From assembly GCF_019443085.1 (NCBI RefSeq), contig NZ_JAHZIL010000004.1, forward strand, positions 186,001 to 250,000: DNA of 64,000 nt. The letters are read 5' to 3'. Below the pieces are notes generated by a model. The model ran no database searches, was not told where the DNA came from, and saw only the letters and a program-made list of their open reading frames with translations. Below, one piece after another: positions 43,787 through 55,819 of this stretch; the stretch's first letter is position 1, and every line of letters begins with the position of its first letter. The DNA comes from Marinobacter sp. F4218 (GTDB lineage Bacteria > Pseudomonadota > Gammaproteobacteria > Pseudomonadales > Oleiphilaceae). The position numbers and the translations under genes were made by a program.

Positions 43787-44938
43787 TCAGCCCTTGCCCA
43801 GAACGGACCGGGCAATAATCTCTTTCATCACTTCCGAAGTACCGCCGTAAATGCGCTGAACCCGCGCATCCATGAAGGCCCGGGAAATGGGGTATTCGGT
43901 GGTGTAACCGTAGCCGCCGAACAGCTGCAGGCAACCGTCCGCCACCCGACACTGCATCTCCGTGGCGCTGTACTTGGCCATGGACGCCGTCGGCGCATCC
44001 AGCTCGCCCTGCTCGTACTTGGCAATACACTCGTTCACGAACGCCTGATTGACCCGGTAGTCGGTTTCCATGCGGGCAATCTCGAAACGGGTATTCTGCA
44101 GCTGCGCCAGCTTCTGACCGAACAGCTCACGTTCCTGGGCGTAGGCAATGGTCAGGTCCAGGGCACCCCGGGCCGCCGCCACACCGAGCGCTCCGATCAC
44201 CAGGCGCTCTCGGGGCAGTTCCCGCATCAGGTACATGAAGCCCTGCCCCTCTTCACCCAGCAGCGCCGAGGCGGGGACGCGCATGTCGGAGAAGAACAGC
44301 TCGGAGGTGTCACCGGAATGCTGGCCGATCTTGTCCAGGTTCCGGCCCTTGCTGTAACCCGGCAGTGACGTATCCACCAGGAACAGGCTGATGCCGCGGG
44401 CACCAGCTTTCGGGTCGGTCTTGGCGGCGACAATCACCATATCGGCGTGCTGGCCGTTGGTGATGAAGGTCTTGGACCCGTTAAGGATGTAGTCGTCGCC
44501 ATCTTTCACCGCACTGGTGCGGATCGCCTGCAAGTCACTGCCGGCGCCCGGCTCGGTCATGGCGATGGCGCCAACCGCTTCACCGGAAACCAGCTTCGGC
44601 AGCCATTGTTGCCGCTGTTCCTCGTTGCCCATGTGGCTGAGATAGGGTGCAACAATGTCCGAGTGCACCATCACGTTGGTGGACAGCGCGCCGAATCCCA
44701 TCCGGGCCAGTTCTTCCCCAACCACCACAGAAAACTGGAAAGGCGCACCGATTCCACCCCACTCCTCGGGCACATCCACACACAGCATTCCGGCGTTGCC
44801 CAGGGTGTTCCACAGCTCTCGGGGCACCAGCCCGGACTTTTCCCAGGTCTCGTAATGCGGCGTTACTTCCTTTTCCAGGACCTTGACTACCGAATCCCGG
44901 AACATCGCCAGTTCTTCTTTATCAACAGACACGGTCAT
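43787..44938 (-). CDS. Acyl-CoA dehydrogenase
   Basis: 383-aa FAD flavoenzyme that makes the 2,3-double bond in an acyl-CoA. Motifs: AIAMTEPGAGSDLQAIRT, the FITNG loop, and the C-terminal LQLFGGYGYTTEYPISR and QRIYGGTSEVMKEIIAR. A likely catalytic Glu sits in the C-terminal RIYGGTSE/VMKE region, as in medium-chain enzymes; chain-length preference is unknown. The ATG at 44938 follows GGAG by 6 nt, better than 44953. Lies between SDR and thiolase genes, 20-24 bp from each. Confidence 0.9.
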   Translation of the reverse strand: MTVSVDKEELAMFRDSVVKVLEKEVTPHYETWEKSGLVPRELWNTLGNAGMLCVDVPEEWGGIGAPFQFSVVVGEELARMGFGALSTNVMVHSDIVAPYLSHMGNEEQRQQWLPKLVSGEAVGAIAMTEPGAGSDLQAIRTSAVKDGDDYILNGSKTFITNGQHADMVIVAAKTDPKAGARGISLFLVDTSLPGYSKGRNLDKIGQHSGDTSELFFSDMRVPASALLGEEGQGFMYLMRELPRERLVIGALGVAAARGALDLTIAYAQERELFGQKLAQLQNTRFEIARMETDYRVNQAFVNECIAKYEQGELDAPTASMAKYSATEMQCRVADGCLQLFGGYGYTTEYPISRAFMDARVQRIYGGTSEVMKEIIARSVLGKG

Positions 44939-44962
44939 GTATGTCTCCTGCAATTGAATGCT

Positions 44963-45724
44963 TCACTTGGGCGCCATGCGAAGCGCGCAGTCCAGACGAA
45001 TCACTTCGCCATTCAGAATCGGATTACGCACCATCTGGTCCACCATCATGCCGAATTCCTCCGGCTTGCCGAGGCGTTTCGGAAACGGCAGGGTGGCAGC
45101 CAGGCTTTCCTGAACTTCCTCAGGCATACCTGCCATCATGGGGGTCATGAACAGGCCCGGTGCAATCGTATTTACACGGATGCCCTCTCGAGCCAGCTCG
45201 CGCGCCGACTGCAGGGTCAGCGAAACCACCCCGCCCTTGGATGCACTGTAGGCCGCCTGGCCGATCTGGCCTTCGTAGGCCGCCACTGACGCGGTATTGA
45301 TGATCACGCCCCGCTCGCCGTCGGCGTTGGGTTCACGCTGGGCCATATCGGCCGCCACCAGTCTCAGGATGTTGAAGGTACCAATCAGATTGACCTGGAT
45401 AACCTTGCTGAAGTTCTCCAGCGGCATAACGCCCTCACGACCCAGGATCTTGGAAGCCGGGGCGATGCCGGCGCAACTTACCGCCACACCGCAGCGGCCA
45501 TGGGCTTCCCGCGCGGCATTAACCGCAGCTTCGGCACTGTCTGCGGAGGTTACGTCACAATGCAGGAAGATACCGCCAATCTCTGCGGCCACTTTTTCAC
45601 CCTGCTCCTTCTGTACGTCAAGGATCGCCACTTTGCAGCCTGCTGCTGCCAGTGCACGGGCCGCACCTTCGCCCAGCCCCGATGCACCACCTGTTACTAT
45701 GGCCGCCACATTTTTGAATTCCAT
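44963..45724 (-). CDS. SDR family 3-hydroxyacyl-CoA dehydrogenase (HSD10-like)
   Basis: 253-aa short-chain dehydrogenase with the N-terminal TGGASGLGEGAARAL NAD motif, NTASV with the catalytic Ser region, and YSASKGG (Tyr/Lys). The pattern resembles type 2 3-hydroxyacyl-CoA dehydrogenases (HSD17B10), which act on 2-methyl-3-hydroxybutyryl-CoA and other acyl-CoAs. AGGAG precedes the ATG. First gene of the leftward operon, facing liuR across a 104-bp control region. Confidence 0.9.
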   Translation of the reverse strand: MEFKNVAAIVTGGASGLGEGAARALAAAGCKVAILDVQKEQGEKVAAEIGGIFLHCDVTSADSAEAAVNAAREAHGRCGVAVSCAGIAPASKILGREGVMPLENFSKVIQVNLIGTFNILRLVAADMAQREPNADGERGVIINTASVAAYEGQIGQAAYSASKGGVVSLTLQSARELAREGIRVNTIAPGLFMTPMMAGMPEEVQESLAATLPFPKRLGKPEEFGMMVDQMVRNPILNGEVIRLDCALRMAPK

Positions 45725-45767
45725 CGTTTACTCCTGCTCTAAAGACACTTTTTGTTCGAAATCTGAC

Positions 45768-45794
45768 CGTAAAAGCACTTTACGTTTACGTAAA
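45768..45794. promoter_or_regulatory. Candidate LiuR operator
   Basis: Two overlapping dyads share the central TTTACG: CGTAAA-N5-TTTACG (45768-45784) and TTTACG-TTTA-CGTAAA (45779-45794). They sit midway between the divergent SDR and liuR starts, where a MerR-type dimer could control both directions. Confidence 0.6.
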
Positions 45795-45828
45795 CTTTAT
45801 CTAACCTAAGTCTAAAAAGGAAATCGCC

Positions 45829-46278
45829 ATGGTGAAAAAAGAAACATACAGCATCAGCGAACTCGCCAAGGAGTTCGACGTGACGACCCGGAGCATCCGA
45901 TTCTACGAGGATCAGGAGCTGCTCAAGCCGACACGGCGTGGGCAAACACGCATATTCAGTTCCAAGGATCGCGTTCGGCTGAAGCTGATCCTTCGGGGCA
46001 AACGCATGGGGTTCTCACTGGCAGAAACCAAAGAACTCTTCGACCTGTGGGACGAAACCCTCAGTGGCAACGAAAAACAGTTGCTGCTCATGCTGGAAAC
46101 CCTGAGCCGGAAACGGGCCCAGCTGGAACAGCAGAAGAACGACATCGCACAGGCAGAGATGGAAATGGACACCGCCGAAGCGCGGTGCCGTGAAGCACTG
46201 GCAGACCTGCAGAAGAAAAAACGAGAACAGCAGATGCGGGCGAACAAAGAACCAACGACAACCGCCGAACAGCGCTAA
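45829..46278 (+). CDS. liuR: MerR-family regulator LiuR
   Basis: 149-aa MerR-type regulator. The N-terminal winged helix reads YSISELAKEFDVTTRSIRFYEDQELLKPTRRG, followed by a long coiled-coil dimerisation helix (~75-140; KRAQLEQQKNDIAQAEMEMD). No Cys metal site, which fits LiuR, a regulator of branched-chain acid/fatty acid catabolism sensing a CoA metabolite. Positioned at the head of the liu operon; AAGGA lies 7 nt before the ATG. It is separated from liuA by 88 bp. Confidence 0.88.
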   Translation: MVKKETYSISELAKEFDVTTRSIRFYEDQELLKPTRRGQTRIFSSKDRVRLKLILRGKRMGFSLAETKELFDLWDETLSGNEKQLLLMLETLSRKRAQLEQQKNDIAQAEMEMDTAEARCREALADLQKKKREQQMRANKEPTTTAEQR

Positions 46279-46366
46279 GCCACAAGGGCACTCAACGTCG
46301 CCCTGCGCCATGGCTGTCCGGTTATGAATCCTCGTAAGTCAGAGAGCAAAATAAAAGGTAACCGAC

Positions 46367-47533
46367 ATGAAATCACAGTACTCAGAGCTCAACTTCGGCC
46401 TTGGTGAAACCCTCGATATGCTGCGTGAGCAAATCAACGGCTTCGCCGCGGCCGAAATCGCTCCGCGCGCCGAAGAGATTGATCGCAACAACGAGTTCCC
46501 CATGGATCTCTGGCGCAAAATGGGCGACATGGGCCTGCTGGGCATCACCGTTGCCGAGGAATACGGTGGCTCCGATATGGGTTACCTCGCCCACGTGATT
46601 GCCATGGAAGAAATCAGCCGCGCCTCGGCCTCCGTCGGTCTGTCCTACGGGGCCCACTCCAACCTGTGCGTGAACCAGATCCACCGCAACGGTACCGAAG
46701 AGCAGAAGCAGAAGTACCTGCCCAAGCTGGTAAGCGGTGAACACGTTGGCGCCCTGGCCATGTCCGAGCCCAACGCCGGCTCCGACGTCATCTCCATGAA
46801 GCTCTCTGCCCGGGACGAAGGCGACCACTTCGTTCTCAACGGCAGCAAGATGTGGATCACCAACGGCCCCGACGCCCACACCTACGTGATCTACGCCAAG
46901 ACTGACACCCAGGCCGGCTCCAGAGGCGTAACCGCGTTCATCGTTGAGCGCGACTACCCGGGCTTCAGCCGTCACCAGAAGCTCGACAAACTCGGCATGC
47001 GCGGCTCCAACACCTGTGAGCTGGTGTTCGAGGACTGCAAGGTGCCCCGCGAAAACATCCTGGGCGGTGAAGGCAACGGCGCCAAGGTGCTGATGAGCGG
47101 CCTGGACTACGAGCGTCTGGTTCTGTCCGGTGGCCCGCTGGGCATCATGCAGGCGGCCCTCGACGTCACCGTGCCCTACATCCGTGAACGCAAGCAGTTC
47201 GGCCAGGCCATCGGCGAGTTCGAACTGGTCCAGGGCAAAGTGGCCGACATGTATACCTGGATGAACTCCGCCAAATCCTACGTCTACATGGTGGCCATGT
47301 CCGCCGACCGTGGGGAGACCACCCGTAAAGACGCCGCCGGCGCCATCCTCTACTCCGCGGAAATGGCCACCAAACTGGCCCTGGATGCCATCCAGCTGCT
47401 GGGCGGTAACGGCTACATCAACGAATACCCGACAGGTCGCCTGCTGCGCGACGCCAAGCTGTATGAGATCGGCGCGGGTACTTCAGAGATTCGACGCATG
47501 CTGATCGGTCGCGAGCTGTTCCTGAACAAATAA
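46367..47533 (+). CDS. liuA: Isovaleryl-CoA dehydrogenase
   Basis: 388-aa FAD enzyme oxidising isovaleryl-CoA to 3-methylcrotonyl-CoA, third step of leucine breakdown. It has [19 protein letters not shown], the MWITNGPDA loop and the C-terminal [20 protein letters not shown] and [16 protein letters not shown]. The catalytic Glu lies in the internal [14 protein letters not shown], the position specific to isovaleryl-CoA dehydrogenases. AAAAGGTAA precedes the ATG. First structural gene of liuABCDE. Confidence 0.95.
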   Translation: MKSQYSELNFGLGETLDMLREQINGFAAAEIAPRAEEIDRNNEFPMDLWRKMGDMGLLGITVAEEYGGSDMGYLAHVIAMEEISRASASVGLSYGAHSNLCVNQIHRNGTEEQKQKYLPKLVSGEHVGALAMSEPNAGSDVISMKLSARDEGDHFVLNGSKMWITNGPDAHTYVIYAKTDTQAGSRGVTAFIVERDYPGFSRHQKLDKLGMRGSNTCELVFEDCKVPRENILGGEGNGAKVLMSGLDYERLVLSGGPLGIMQAALDVTVPYIRERKQFGQAIGEFELVQGKVADMYTWMNSAKSYVYMVAMSADRGETTRKDAAGAILYSAEMATKLALDAIQLLGGNGYINEYPTGRLLRDAKLYEIGAGTSEIRRMLIGRELFLNK

Positions 47534-47580
47534 CAAACACCCGACACGAACACGCGCGGGTAAAAGTACCAAGCACAACG

Positions 47581-47690
47581 CGGGGATGGCGGCCTGGCTT
47601 TCCGGGAATGTCGGAGGCCAGGGACGGCCGGAGACAAGCGCACAAGGATGTGCTCGTAGCGGTTCCCGGAAAGCCAGGCCGCCAGCCCCG
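47581..47690. repeat. Long hairpin repeat inside the liu operon
   Basis: A 28-bp arm (47581-47608) is complementary to 47663-47690 with one mismatch, around a 54-nt centre with its own small stems (GGCC-N6-GGCC; GCACA-N4-TGTGC). It lies between liuA and liuB and ends 20 bp before the liuB ATG. Probably a dispersed palindromic repeat, which as RNA could stabilise the liuA end or reduce read-through. Confidence 0.7.
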
Positions 47691-47709
47691 ATGCACGGAC
47701 CCAAAAGCT

Positions 47710-49317
<1,608 letters not shown>

Positions 49318-49332
49318 TCGGGAGACTATGCC

Positions 49333-50139
49333 ATGACAGAACAAGAAAATGCGGTTCTGCTCAAGCGCCGCGCCGAGGGCATAACCGAAGTGGTGCTGAA
49401 CCGCCCGGACAAACGCAACGCCTTTGACGACGTGATCATCCAGCAGCTGATCAACGCGCTGACCGAAGTCAACGACGACGCGAACACCAAGGTGGTGATC
49501 CTTCGCTCCGAAGGCAAGCACTTCTCCGCCGGCGCGGACCTTGGCTGGATGCGCCGCATGGCGGACAACACCCGCCAGGAAAATCTCGATGACTCCCGGG
49601 AACTGGCGCGGCTGATGAACGTGCTGAATCACCTCTCCAAGCCGGTCATCGGCCTGGTGCAGGGCGCGGCCTTCGGCGGTGCGGTGGGCCTTGCCGCCTG
49701 CTGCGACATTGTTATCGCCACCGAGAAATCCAGCTTCTGCCTGAGCGAAGTGAAGCTCGGGCTGATCCCGGCTGTAATCAGCCCCTATGTCGTGCGCGCC
49801 ATTGGCGAACGCCAGGCCCGCCGGTACTTCATCTCCGCCGAGGTGTTCACTGCCCGGCAGGCCGAAGAATACGGCCTGGTGCACATCGTTTGCGACGATG
49901 TCGAGGCCATGGAGGCCCGTTGCAACGAGATGCTTGAGCAGCTCGCCCTGAACGGTCCGGAAGCCATGAAAGCTGCCAAGGATCTGGTGTTCGCGGTCAG
50001 CCACAAACCCATTGAAGACGCCGTGATTGACGACACCGCACACCGCATCGCCGACATTCGCGTGGGCGAAGAAGGGCAGGAAGGTTTGAGTGCCTTCCTG
50101 AACAAGCGCCGCGCCAACTGGATTCCGGAGAACAAGTGA
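49333..50139 (+). CDS. liuC: Methylglutaconyl-CoA hydratase / enoyl-CoA hydratase family
   Basis: 268-aa crotonase-fold hydratase adding water to 3-methylglutaconyl-CoA to give HMG-CoA. CoA-oxyanion segments are SEGKHFSAGADLGWMRRMAD and QGAAFGGAVGLAACCDIVIA; the acid/base Glu lies in CLSEVKLGLIPAVISPYVV. Spaced 15 bp after liuB and 1 bp before liuD, as in other liu operons. Confidence 0.93.
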   Translation: MTEQENAVLLKRRAEGITEVVLNRPDKRNAFDDVIIQQLINALTEVNDDANTKVVILRSEGKHFSAGADLGWMRRMADNTRQENLDDSRELARLMNVLNHLSKPVIGLVQGAAFGGAVGLAACCDIVIATEKSSFCLSEVKLGLIPAVISPYVVRAIGERQARRYFISAEVFTARQAEEYGLVHIVCDDVEAMEARCNEMLEQLALNGPEAMKAAKDLVFAVSHKPIEDAVIDDTAHRIADIRVGEEGQEGLSAFLNKRRANWIPENK

Positions 50140-50140
50140 C

Positions 50141-52135
50141 ATGTTCAGCAAAATACTGATCGCCAACCGGGGCGAAATCGCCTGCCGGATCATACAGACC
50201 GCCCACCGCATGGGCATCCGTTGCGTTGCGGTGTATTCCGACGCCGACGCCAACGCCCGCCATGTCGCCATGGCCGACGAGGCGTTTCACATTGGCCCCG
50301 CCCCCAGCTCCGAGAGCTACCTGCGGGCCGAGAAAATCATCGAGATCGCCAAGGAGAGCGGCGCCCAGGCCATCCACCCGGGCTACGGTTTCCTGTCCGA
50401 GAACACCGGATTTTCCGAGGCCTGCGAGGCCAACGACCTGGTCTTTATCGGACCGCCCTCCTCCGCCATCGCGGCCATGGGTTCCAAGTCCGCCGCCAAA
50501 GCGATCATGGAGAAGGCCGGCGTGCCGCTGGTGCCCGGCTATCACGGCGACGACCAGTCGCCGGAAACCCTGCGCGCCGAAGCGGAGAAATGCGGCTTCC
50601 CACTACTGCTGAAAGCCGTGGCCGGTGGCGGCGGCAAAGGCATGCGCGTAGTCGAGAACATGGGCGAATTTGACGACGCCCTGGCCGCGGCCAAGCGCGA
50701 AGCCAAGAATGCCTTCGGCAACCCGGACATGCTCATCGAACGCTACCTGACCCAGCCGCGCCATGTGGAAATCCAGGTCTTCTGCGATCAGGACGGCAAA
50801 GGCGTGTATCTGGCCGAGCGCGACTGTTCCGTGCAGCGCCGTCACCAGAAGGTGCTGGAAGAGGCACCGGCCCCCGGCCTGAGCGAGGATACCCGCAAGG
50901 CCATGGGTGAGGCCGCGGTGCGGGCTGCCCAGGCCATCGACTACGTGGGCGCCGGCACCGTCGAGTTCCTGTACGACGTGGACGGCTCGTTCTTCTTCAT
51001 GGAGATGAACACCCGTCTGCAGGTGGAGCACCCGGTCACCGAAATGGTCACCGGCCAGGACCTGGTGGAATGGCAGCTGAAGATCGCCTGGGGCGAGCCA
51101 CTGCCGCTGGCCCAGTCCGAGGTAAAAACCCGGGGCCACGCCCTGGAAGCCCGTATCTATGCGGAAGATCCGGATCACGATTTTCTGCCGGCCACCGGCC
51201 ACCTGCGTTACCTGAGCACCCCCGATGAGAGCGCCCATGTGCGCGTCGACACCGGCGTGACCGAGGGTGACGATATCAGCATCCATTACGACCCCATGAT
51301 CGCCAAGCTGATCGTGTGGGACGAGACCCGGGACCAGGCCATCAACCGCATGGTGCAGGCGCTGGAGAACTACCGCATTGCCGGGGTGAAGACCAACATC
51401 CGTTTCCTGCACGCGCTGGCCGATGCCCAGCCGTTCCGGGAGGAGGACCTGACCACCGGCTTTATCGACACCCATCGGGACCTGCTGTTCCCGAAATCCA
51501 AGCTGGATACCCACAAGGCCCTGGTTCTGGCCGCCGGCTTTGTGCTGGAAGAGCGCAAATCCAGCGAGCCGGCCTCCACCGATCCCTGGTCCCCGTTCGG
51601 CCGCCGCAACAGCTGGCGCATGAACTCGGAATACGCCCAGCCGCTGCAACTGCAGGTGGGCGAGGAGATTCACGACCTCAAGATTCTCGAGCGGGATGAC
51701 CGGTATCAGGTGTTCGTCGGCGACAGTGTCTACAACCTGACCGCCCGGCTGGACGACGATTACCTCCAGGCCGTGATCAACGGCCACCGGATCAGCGTGC
51801 ACGGCAACCTGTACAAAGACCAGCTGGTGCTGTTCTACGAAGGCGACACCTTCCAGTGCAGCGTCTACCGCGAGACCTACGGTTTCGAGGACATGTCCGG
51901 CGAAGGCAGCCTGGAAGCGCCAATGAACGGCGCCATCGTCGCGGTGCAGGCCAAGGTGGGTGACAAGGTCACCGCCGGCCAGACCCTGGTGATCATGGAA
52001 GCCATGAAGATGGAACACGCCATCAAGGCCCCGGCCGACGGCGTGGTGAGCGAGATCTTCTTCGGCGAAGGTGACCAGGTCTCCGAAGGTGCCGAGCTGA
52101 TCGCCATCGAGGTGAGCGAAGAGGAGGCAGAGTAA
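50141..52135 (+). CDS. liuD: Methylcrotonoyl-CoA carboxylase biotin (alpha) subunit
   Basis: 664-aa biotin-dependent subunit. The biotin carboxylase part (~1-445) begins [15 protein letters not shown] and has the ATP-grasp Gly loop [26 protein letters not shown] and [16 protein letters not shown]-type linker follows, and the C-terminal biotinyl domain carries the biotinylated Lys in [12 protein letters not shown] (~630). It works with LiuB. Its stop overlaps the liuE ATG (TAATG). Confidence 0.96.
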   Translation: MFSKILIANRGEIACRIIQTAHRMGIRCVAVYSDADANARHVAMADEAFHIGPAPSSESYLRAEKIIEIAKESGAQAIHPGYGFLSENTGFSEACEANDLVFIGPPSSAIAAMGSKSAAKAIMEKAGVPLVPGYHGDDQSPETLRAEAEKCGFPLLLKAVAGGGGKGMRVVENMGEFDDALAAAKREAKNAFGNPDMLIERYLTQPRHVEIQVFCDQDGKGVYLAERDCSVQRRHQKVLEEAPAPGLSEDTRKAMGEAAVRAAQAIDYVGAGTVEFLYDVDGSFFFMEMNTRLQVEHPVTEMVTGQDLVEWQLKIAWGEPLPLAQSEVKTRGHALEARIYAEDPDHDFLPATGHLRYLSTPDESAHVRVDTGVTEGDDISIHYDPMIAKLIVWDETRDQAINRMVQALENYRIAGVKTNIRFLHALADAQPFREEDLTTGFIDTHRDLLFPKSKLDTHKALVLAAGFVLEERKSSEPASTDPWSPFGRRNSWRMNSEYAQPLQLQVGEEIHDLKILERDDRYQVFVGDSVYNLTARLDDDYLQAVINGHRISVHGNLYKDQLVLFYEGDTFQCSVYRETYGFEDMSGEGSLEAPMNGAIVAVQAKVGDKVTAGQTLVIMEAMKMEHAIKAPADGVVSEIFFGEGDQVSEGAELIAIEVSEEEAE

Positions 52136-53040
52136 TGGCCTTTCCCAAGCAGGTTCGCCTGGTCGAGATGAGCCCGCGGGACGGGCTGCAGAACGAGCCG
52201 GGCCCGGTCATCGCGACCCGCATCAAGACCGGACTGATCGACCGGCTGGCCGACTGCGGCCTGACCCACATCGAGTCCGCCAGCTTCGTGTCACCCAAGT
52301 GGGTGCCCCAGATGGGCGACGCCGCCAAGGTCATGGCCGGCATCAACCGCAAGGCCGGCGTACGCTATTCGGTGCTGACGCCGAACCTCCGGGGCTTCGA
52401 GAACGCCCTGGAAGCCGGGGTGGACGAAGTCGCGGTGTTCGGTGCCGCCTCCGAGTCGTTCAGCCAGAAGAACATCAACTGCTCCATCGCCGAAAGCCTT
52501 GAGCGCTTCCTGCCGGTGATGGAAGCGGCGAACAAGCACAACATTCCCGTGCGGGGGTATGTCTCGACGGTTCTGGGCTGCCCCTACGAGGGCGACATCG
52601 CCCCGGAACAGGTGGCCAAAGTCGCCAAAGACCTGGCCGACATGGGCTGCTACGAGATCTCCCTGGGCGACACCATCGGCGTGGGTACGCCGCTGAAAGC
52701 CAAGCGCATGCTGGAGGCGGTCGCCAAGCACGTTCCGGTTGAACGCCTGGCCGCCCACTTCCACGACACCTACGGCCAGGCCCTGGCCAACCTCTACGCG
52801 GTACTGGAGGAAGGTGTCGCGGTGATTGACGCCTCGGTCGCCGGCCTCGGGGGTTGCCCGTACGCCAAGGGCGCCTCCGGCAACGTTGCCACGGAAGACG
52901 TGCTATACCTGCTTAACGGCCTCGGCATCGACACCGGCGTGGACCTGAACCGGCTCGTCGCCACCGGCGACTGGATCAGCGGCCAGCTCAAACGTCACAA
53001 CGGCTCCAAAGTGGGCCAGGCTCTCGGCGGCAACTGCTGA
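52135..53040 (+). CDS. liuE: Hydroxymethylglutaryl-CoA lyase
   Basis: 301-aa TIM-barrel lyase splitting HMG-CoA to acetoacetate and acetyl-CoA, last step of the liu pathway. It has the HMGL N-terminal motif [14 protein letters not shown] with metal ligand Asp, the metal His pair in [14 protein letters not shown], and the catalytic Cys loop [25 protein letters not shown] precedes the overlapping ATG. The acetoacetate made would need activation; the last gene of the operon is a candidate. Confidence 0.95.
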   Translation: MAFPKQVRLVEMSPRDGLQNEPGPVIATRIKTGLIDRLADCGLTHIESASFVSPKWVPQMGDAAKVMAGINRKAGVRYSVLTPNLRGFENALEAGVDEVAVFGAASESFSQKNINCSIAESLERFLPVMEAANKHNIPVRGYVSTVLGCPYEGDIAPEQVAKVAKDLADMGCYEISLGDTIGVGTPLKAKRMLEAVAKHVPVERLAAHFHDTYGQALANLYAVLEEGVAVIDASVAGLGGCPYAKGASGNVATEDVLYLLNGLGIDTGVDLNRLVATGDWISGQLKRHNGSKVGQALGGNC

Positions 53041-53057
53041 AACGAAAAGGATTCGAC

Positions 53058-53636
53058 ATGAACCAGAACAAGAACGTCGTTGCCCTGGATCTTCCGATCC
53101 CCGGGATTTCCGACATGCCGGAAGATACCAAGAAGTACTTCCAGATCTGTCAGGAAAAGCTGGGCATGATCCCGAACGTGCTCACGGCTTACAGCCAGAA
53201 CCTGAAACAACTCGAAGGCTTCACCCGCCTGTACAACGAGCTGATGCTGGGCGAAGGCGAGCTCAGCAAGCTGGAGCGGGAAATGGTCGCCGTGGTGGTC
53301 TCGTCCGAGAACAAGTGCTTCTACTGCCTGGTGGCGCACGGTGCCGCCGTGCGGGTACTCAGCGGCGATCCAACACTGGGCGAGCACATGGTGATGAACT
53401 ACCGCAGCGCCAAACTGGACAAGCGCCAGCGCGCGATGCTGGATTTCGCATCCCACCTCACCCGCTCACCGGCAACGGTCACGGAAGAGGACATCCAGGC
53501 CCTGCGCGACGCCGGTCTCAGTGACCGCGCGATCTGGGACCTGAGCAACCTGGTCGGGTTCTACAACATGTCCAATCGCGTCGCGATTGCCAGCGATATG
53601 CAACCAAACCCTGAATATCACAGCCAGAGTCGCTAG
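53058..53636 (+). CDS. Carboxymuconolactone-decarboxylase-family peroxidase-like protein
   Basis: 192-aa AhpD-like helical protein with the redox motif NKCFYCLVAHGAAVRVL (CxxC plus nearby His), the pattern of 'uncharacterised peroxidase-related enzymes'. It likely acts as a thiol peroxidase, perhaps protecting against oxidative by-products of the flavin dehydrogenases (inference from position). Not a known step of leucine breakdown. AAGGA precedes the ATG, 17 bp after liuE. Confidence 0.85.
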   Translation: MNQNKNVVALDLPIPGISDMPEDTKKYFQICQEKLGMIPNVLTAYSQNLKQLEGFTRLYNELMLGEGELSKLEREMVAVVVSSENKCFYCLVAHGAAVRVLSGDPTLGEHMVMNYRSAKLDKRQRAMLDFASHLTRSPATVTEEDIQALRDAGLSDRAIWDLSNLVGFYNMSNRVAIASDMQPNPEYHSQSR

Positions 53637-53687
53637 CGGGGTTAGCCCTGCTTGCCCTCGACTACAAAAACAATGGAGGCAGAGACA

Positions 53688-55376
<1,689 letters not shown>

Positions 55377-55403
55377 GCCCTGCCCTTTCCTCGTGAAACC
55401 CTC

Positions 55404-55430
55404 AAACCCCGGCAACTTGCCGGGGTTTGT
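55404..55430 (+). terminator. Terminator of the liu operon
   Basis: AAACCCCGGC pairs with GCCGGGGTTT around AACTT, followed by GTTCTTTG. Strong GC stem directly after the last gene. Confidence 0.85.
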
Positions 55431-55534
55431 TCTTTGTGTACGCGACGCACTCGACAAACATTATCGTACAAGACGAGGCATCACCCAGGACAATACCCCG
55501 GAATCAAACGACAGCCTGTCAGCACCCCGTCGCC

Positions 55535-55729
55535 ATGCTTCACTCTCGGGAACCGCACCCACCGCTACCGGAGTCTACTTCATGCCCAACCCTGTCCGCC
55601 CAGGCGATCGGCTCGCTGGAGAACGAGCTGGTGGGTATCCGCCAGGACATGGATGAGCTGATCCGCAATATGGAGCAGTCAATCGCGGAGTCCGAAGCCT
55701 TTATTCGGCGCTTTCGTGAAGGCGGGTAA
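55535..55729 (+). CDS. Possible small coiled-coil protein
   Basis: If real, 64 aa from the ATG at 55535. The C-terminal part (GSLENELVGIRQDMDELIRN, then MEQSIAESEAFIRRFREGG) is a strong amphipathic heptad-like helix unlike random sequence, but the N-terminal ~25 residues look non-coding. A second ATG in another frame (55582) reads MPNPVRPGD and then runs off the helix frame, suggesting that the true gene may have suffered a frameshift. No family recognised. It lies in the inserted segment before the 664-aa gene. Confidence 0.35.
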   Translation: MLHSREPHPPLPESTSCPTLSAQAIGSLENELVGIRQDMDELIRNMEQSIAESEAFIRRFREGG

Positions 55730-55819
55730 CGTCTGGCCACACAGGGCCAAGAGGGCTACAGTCAAATCGAAGGTCGAATCAGTAGCCGGACCATCCGGGG
55801 CAAACAGGGAGTAAAAGCT

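Noticed and set aside
50603..52018. A 471-codon minus-strand frame inside liuD
   Set aside because: Complement of the biotin carboxylase subunit, low-complexity His/Val/Gly product.
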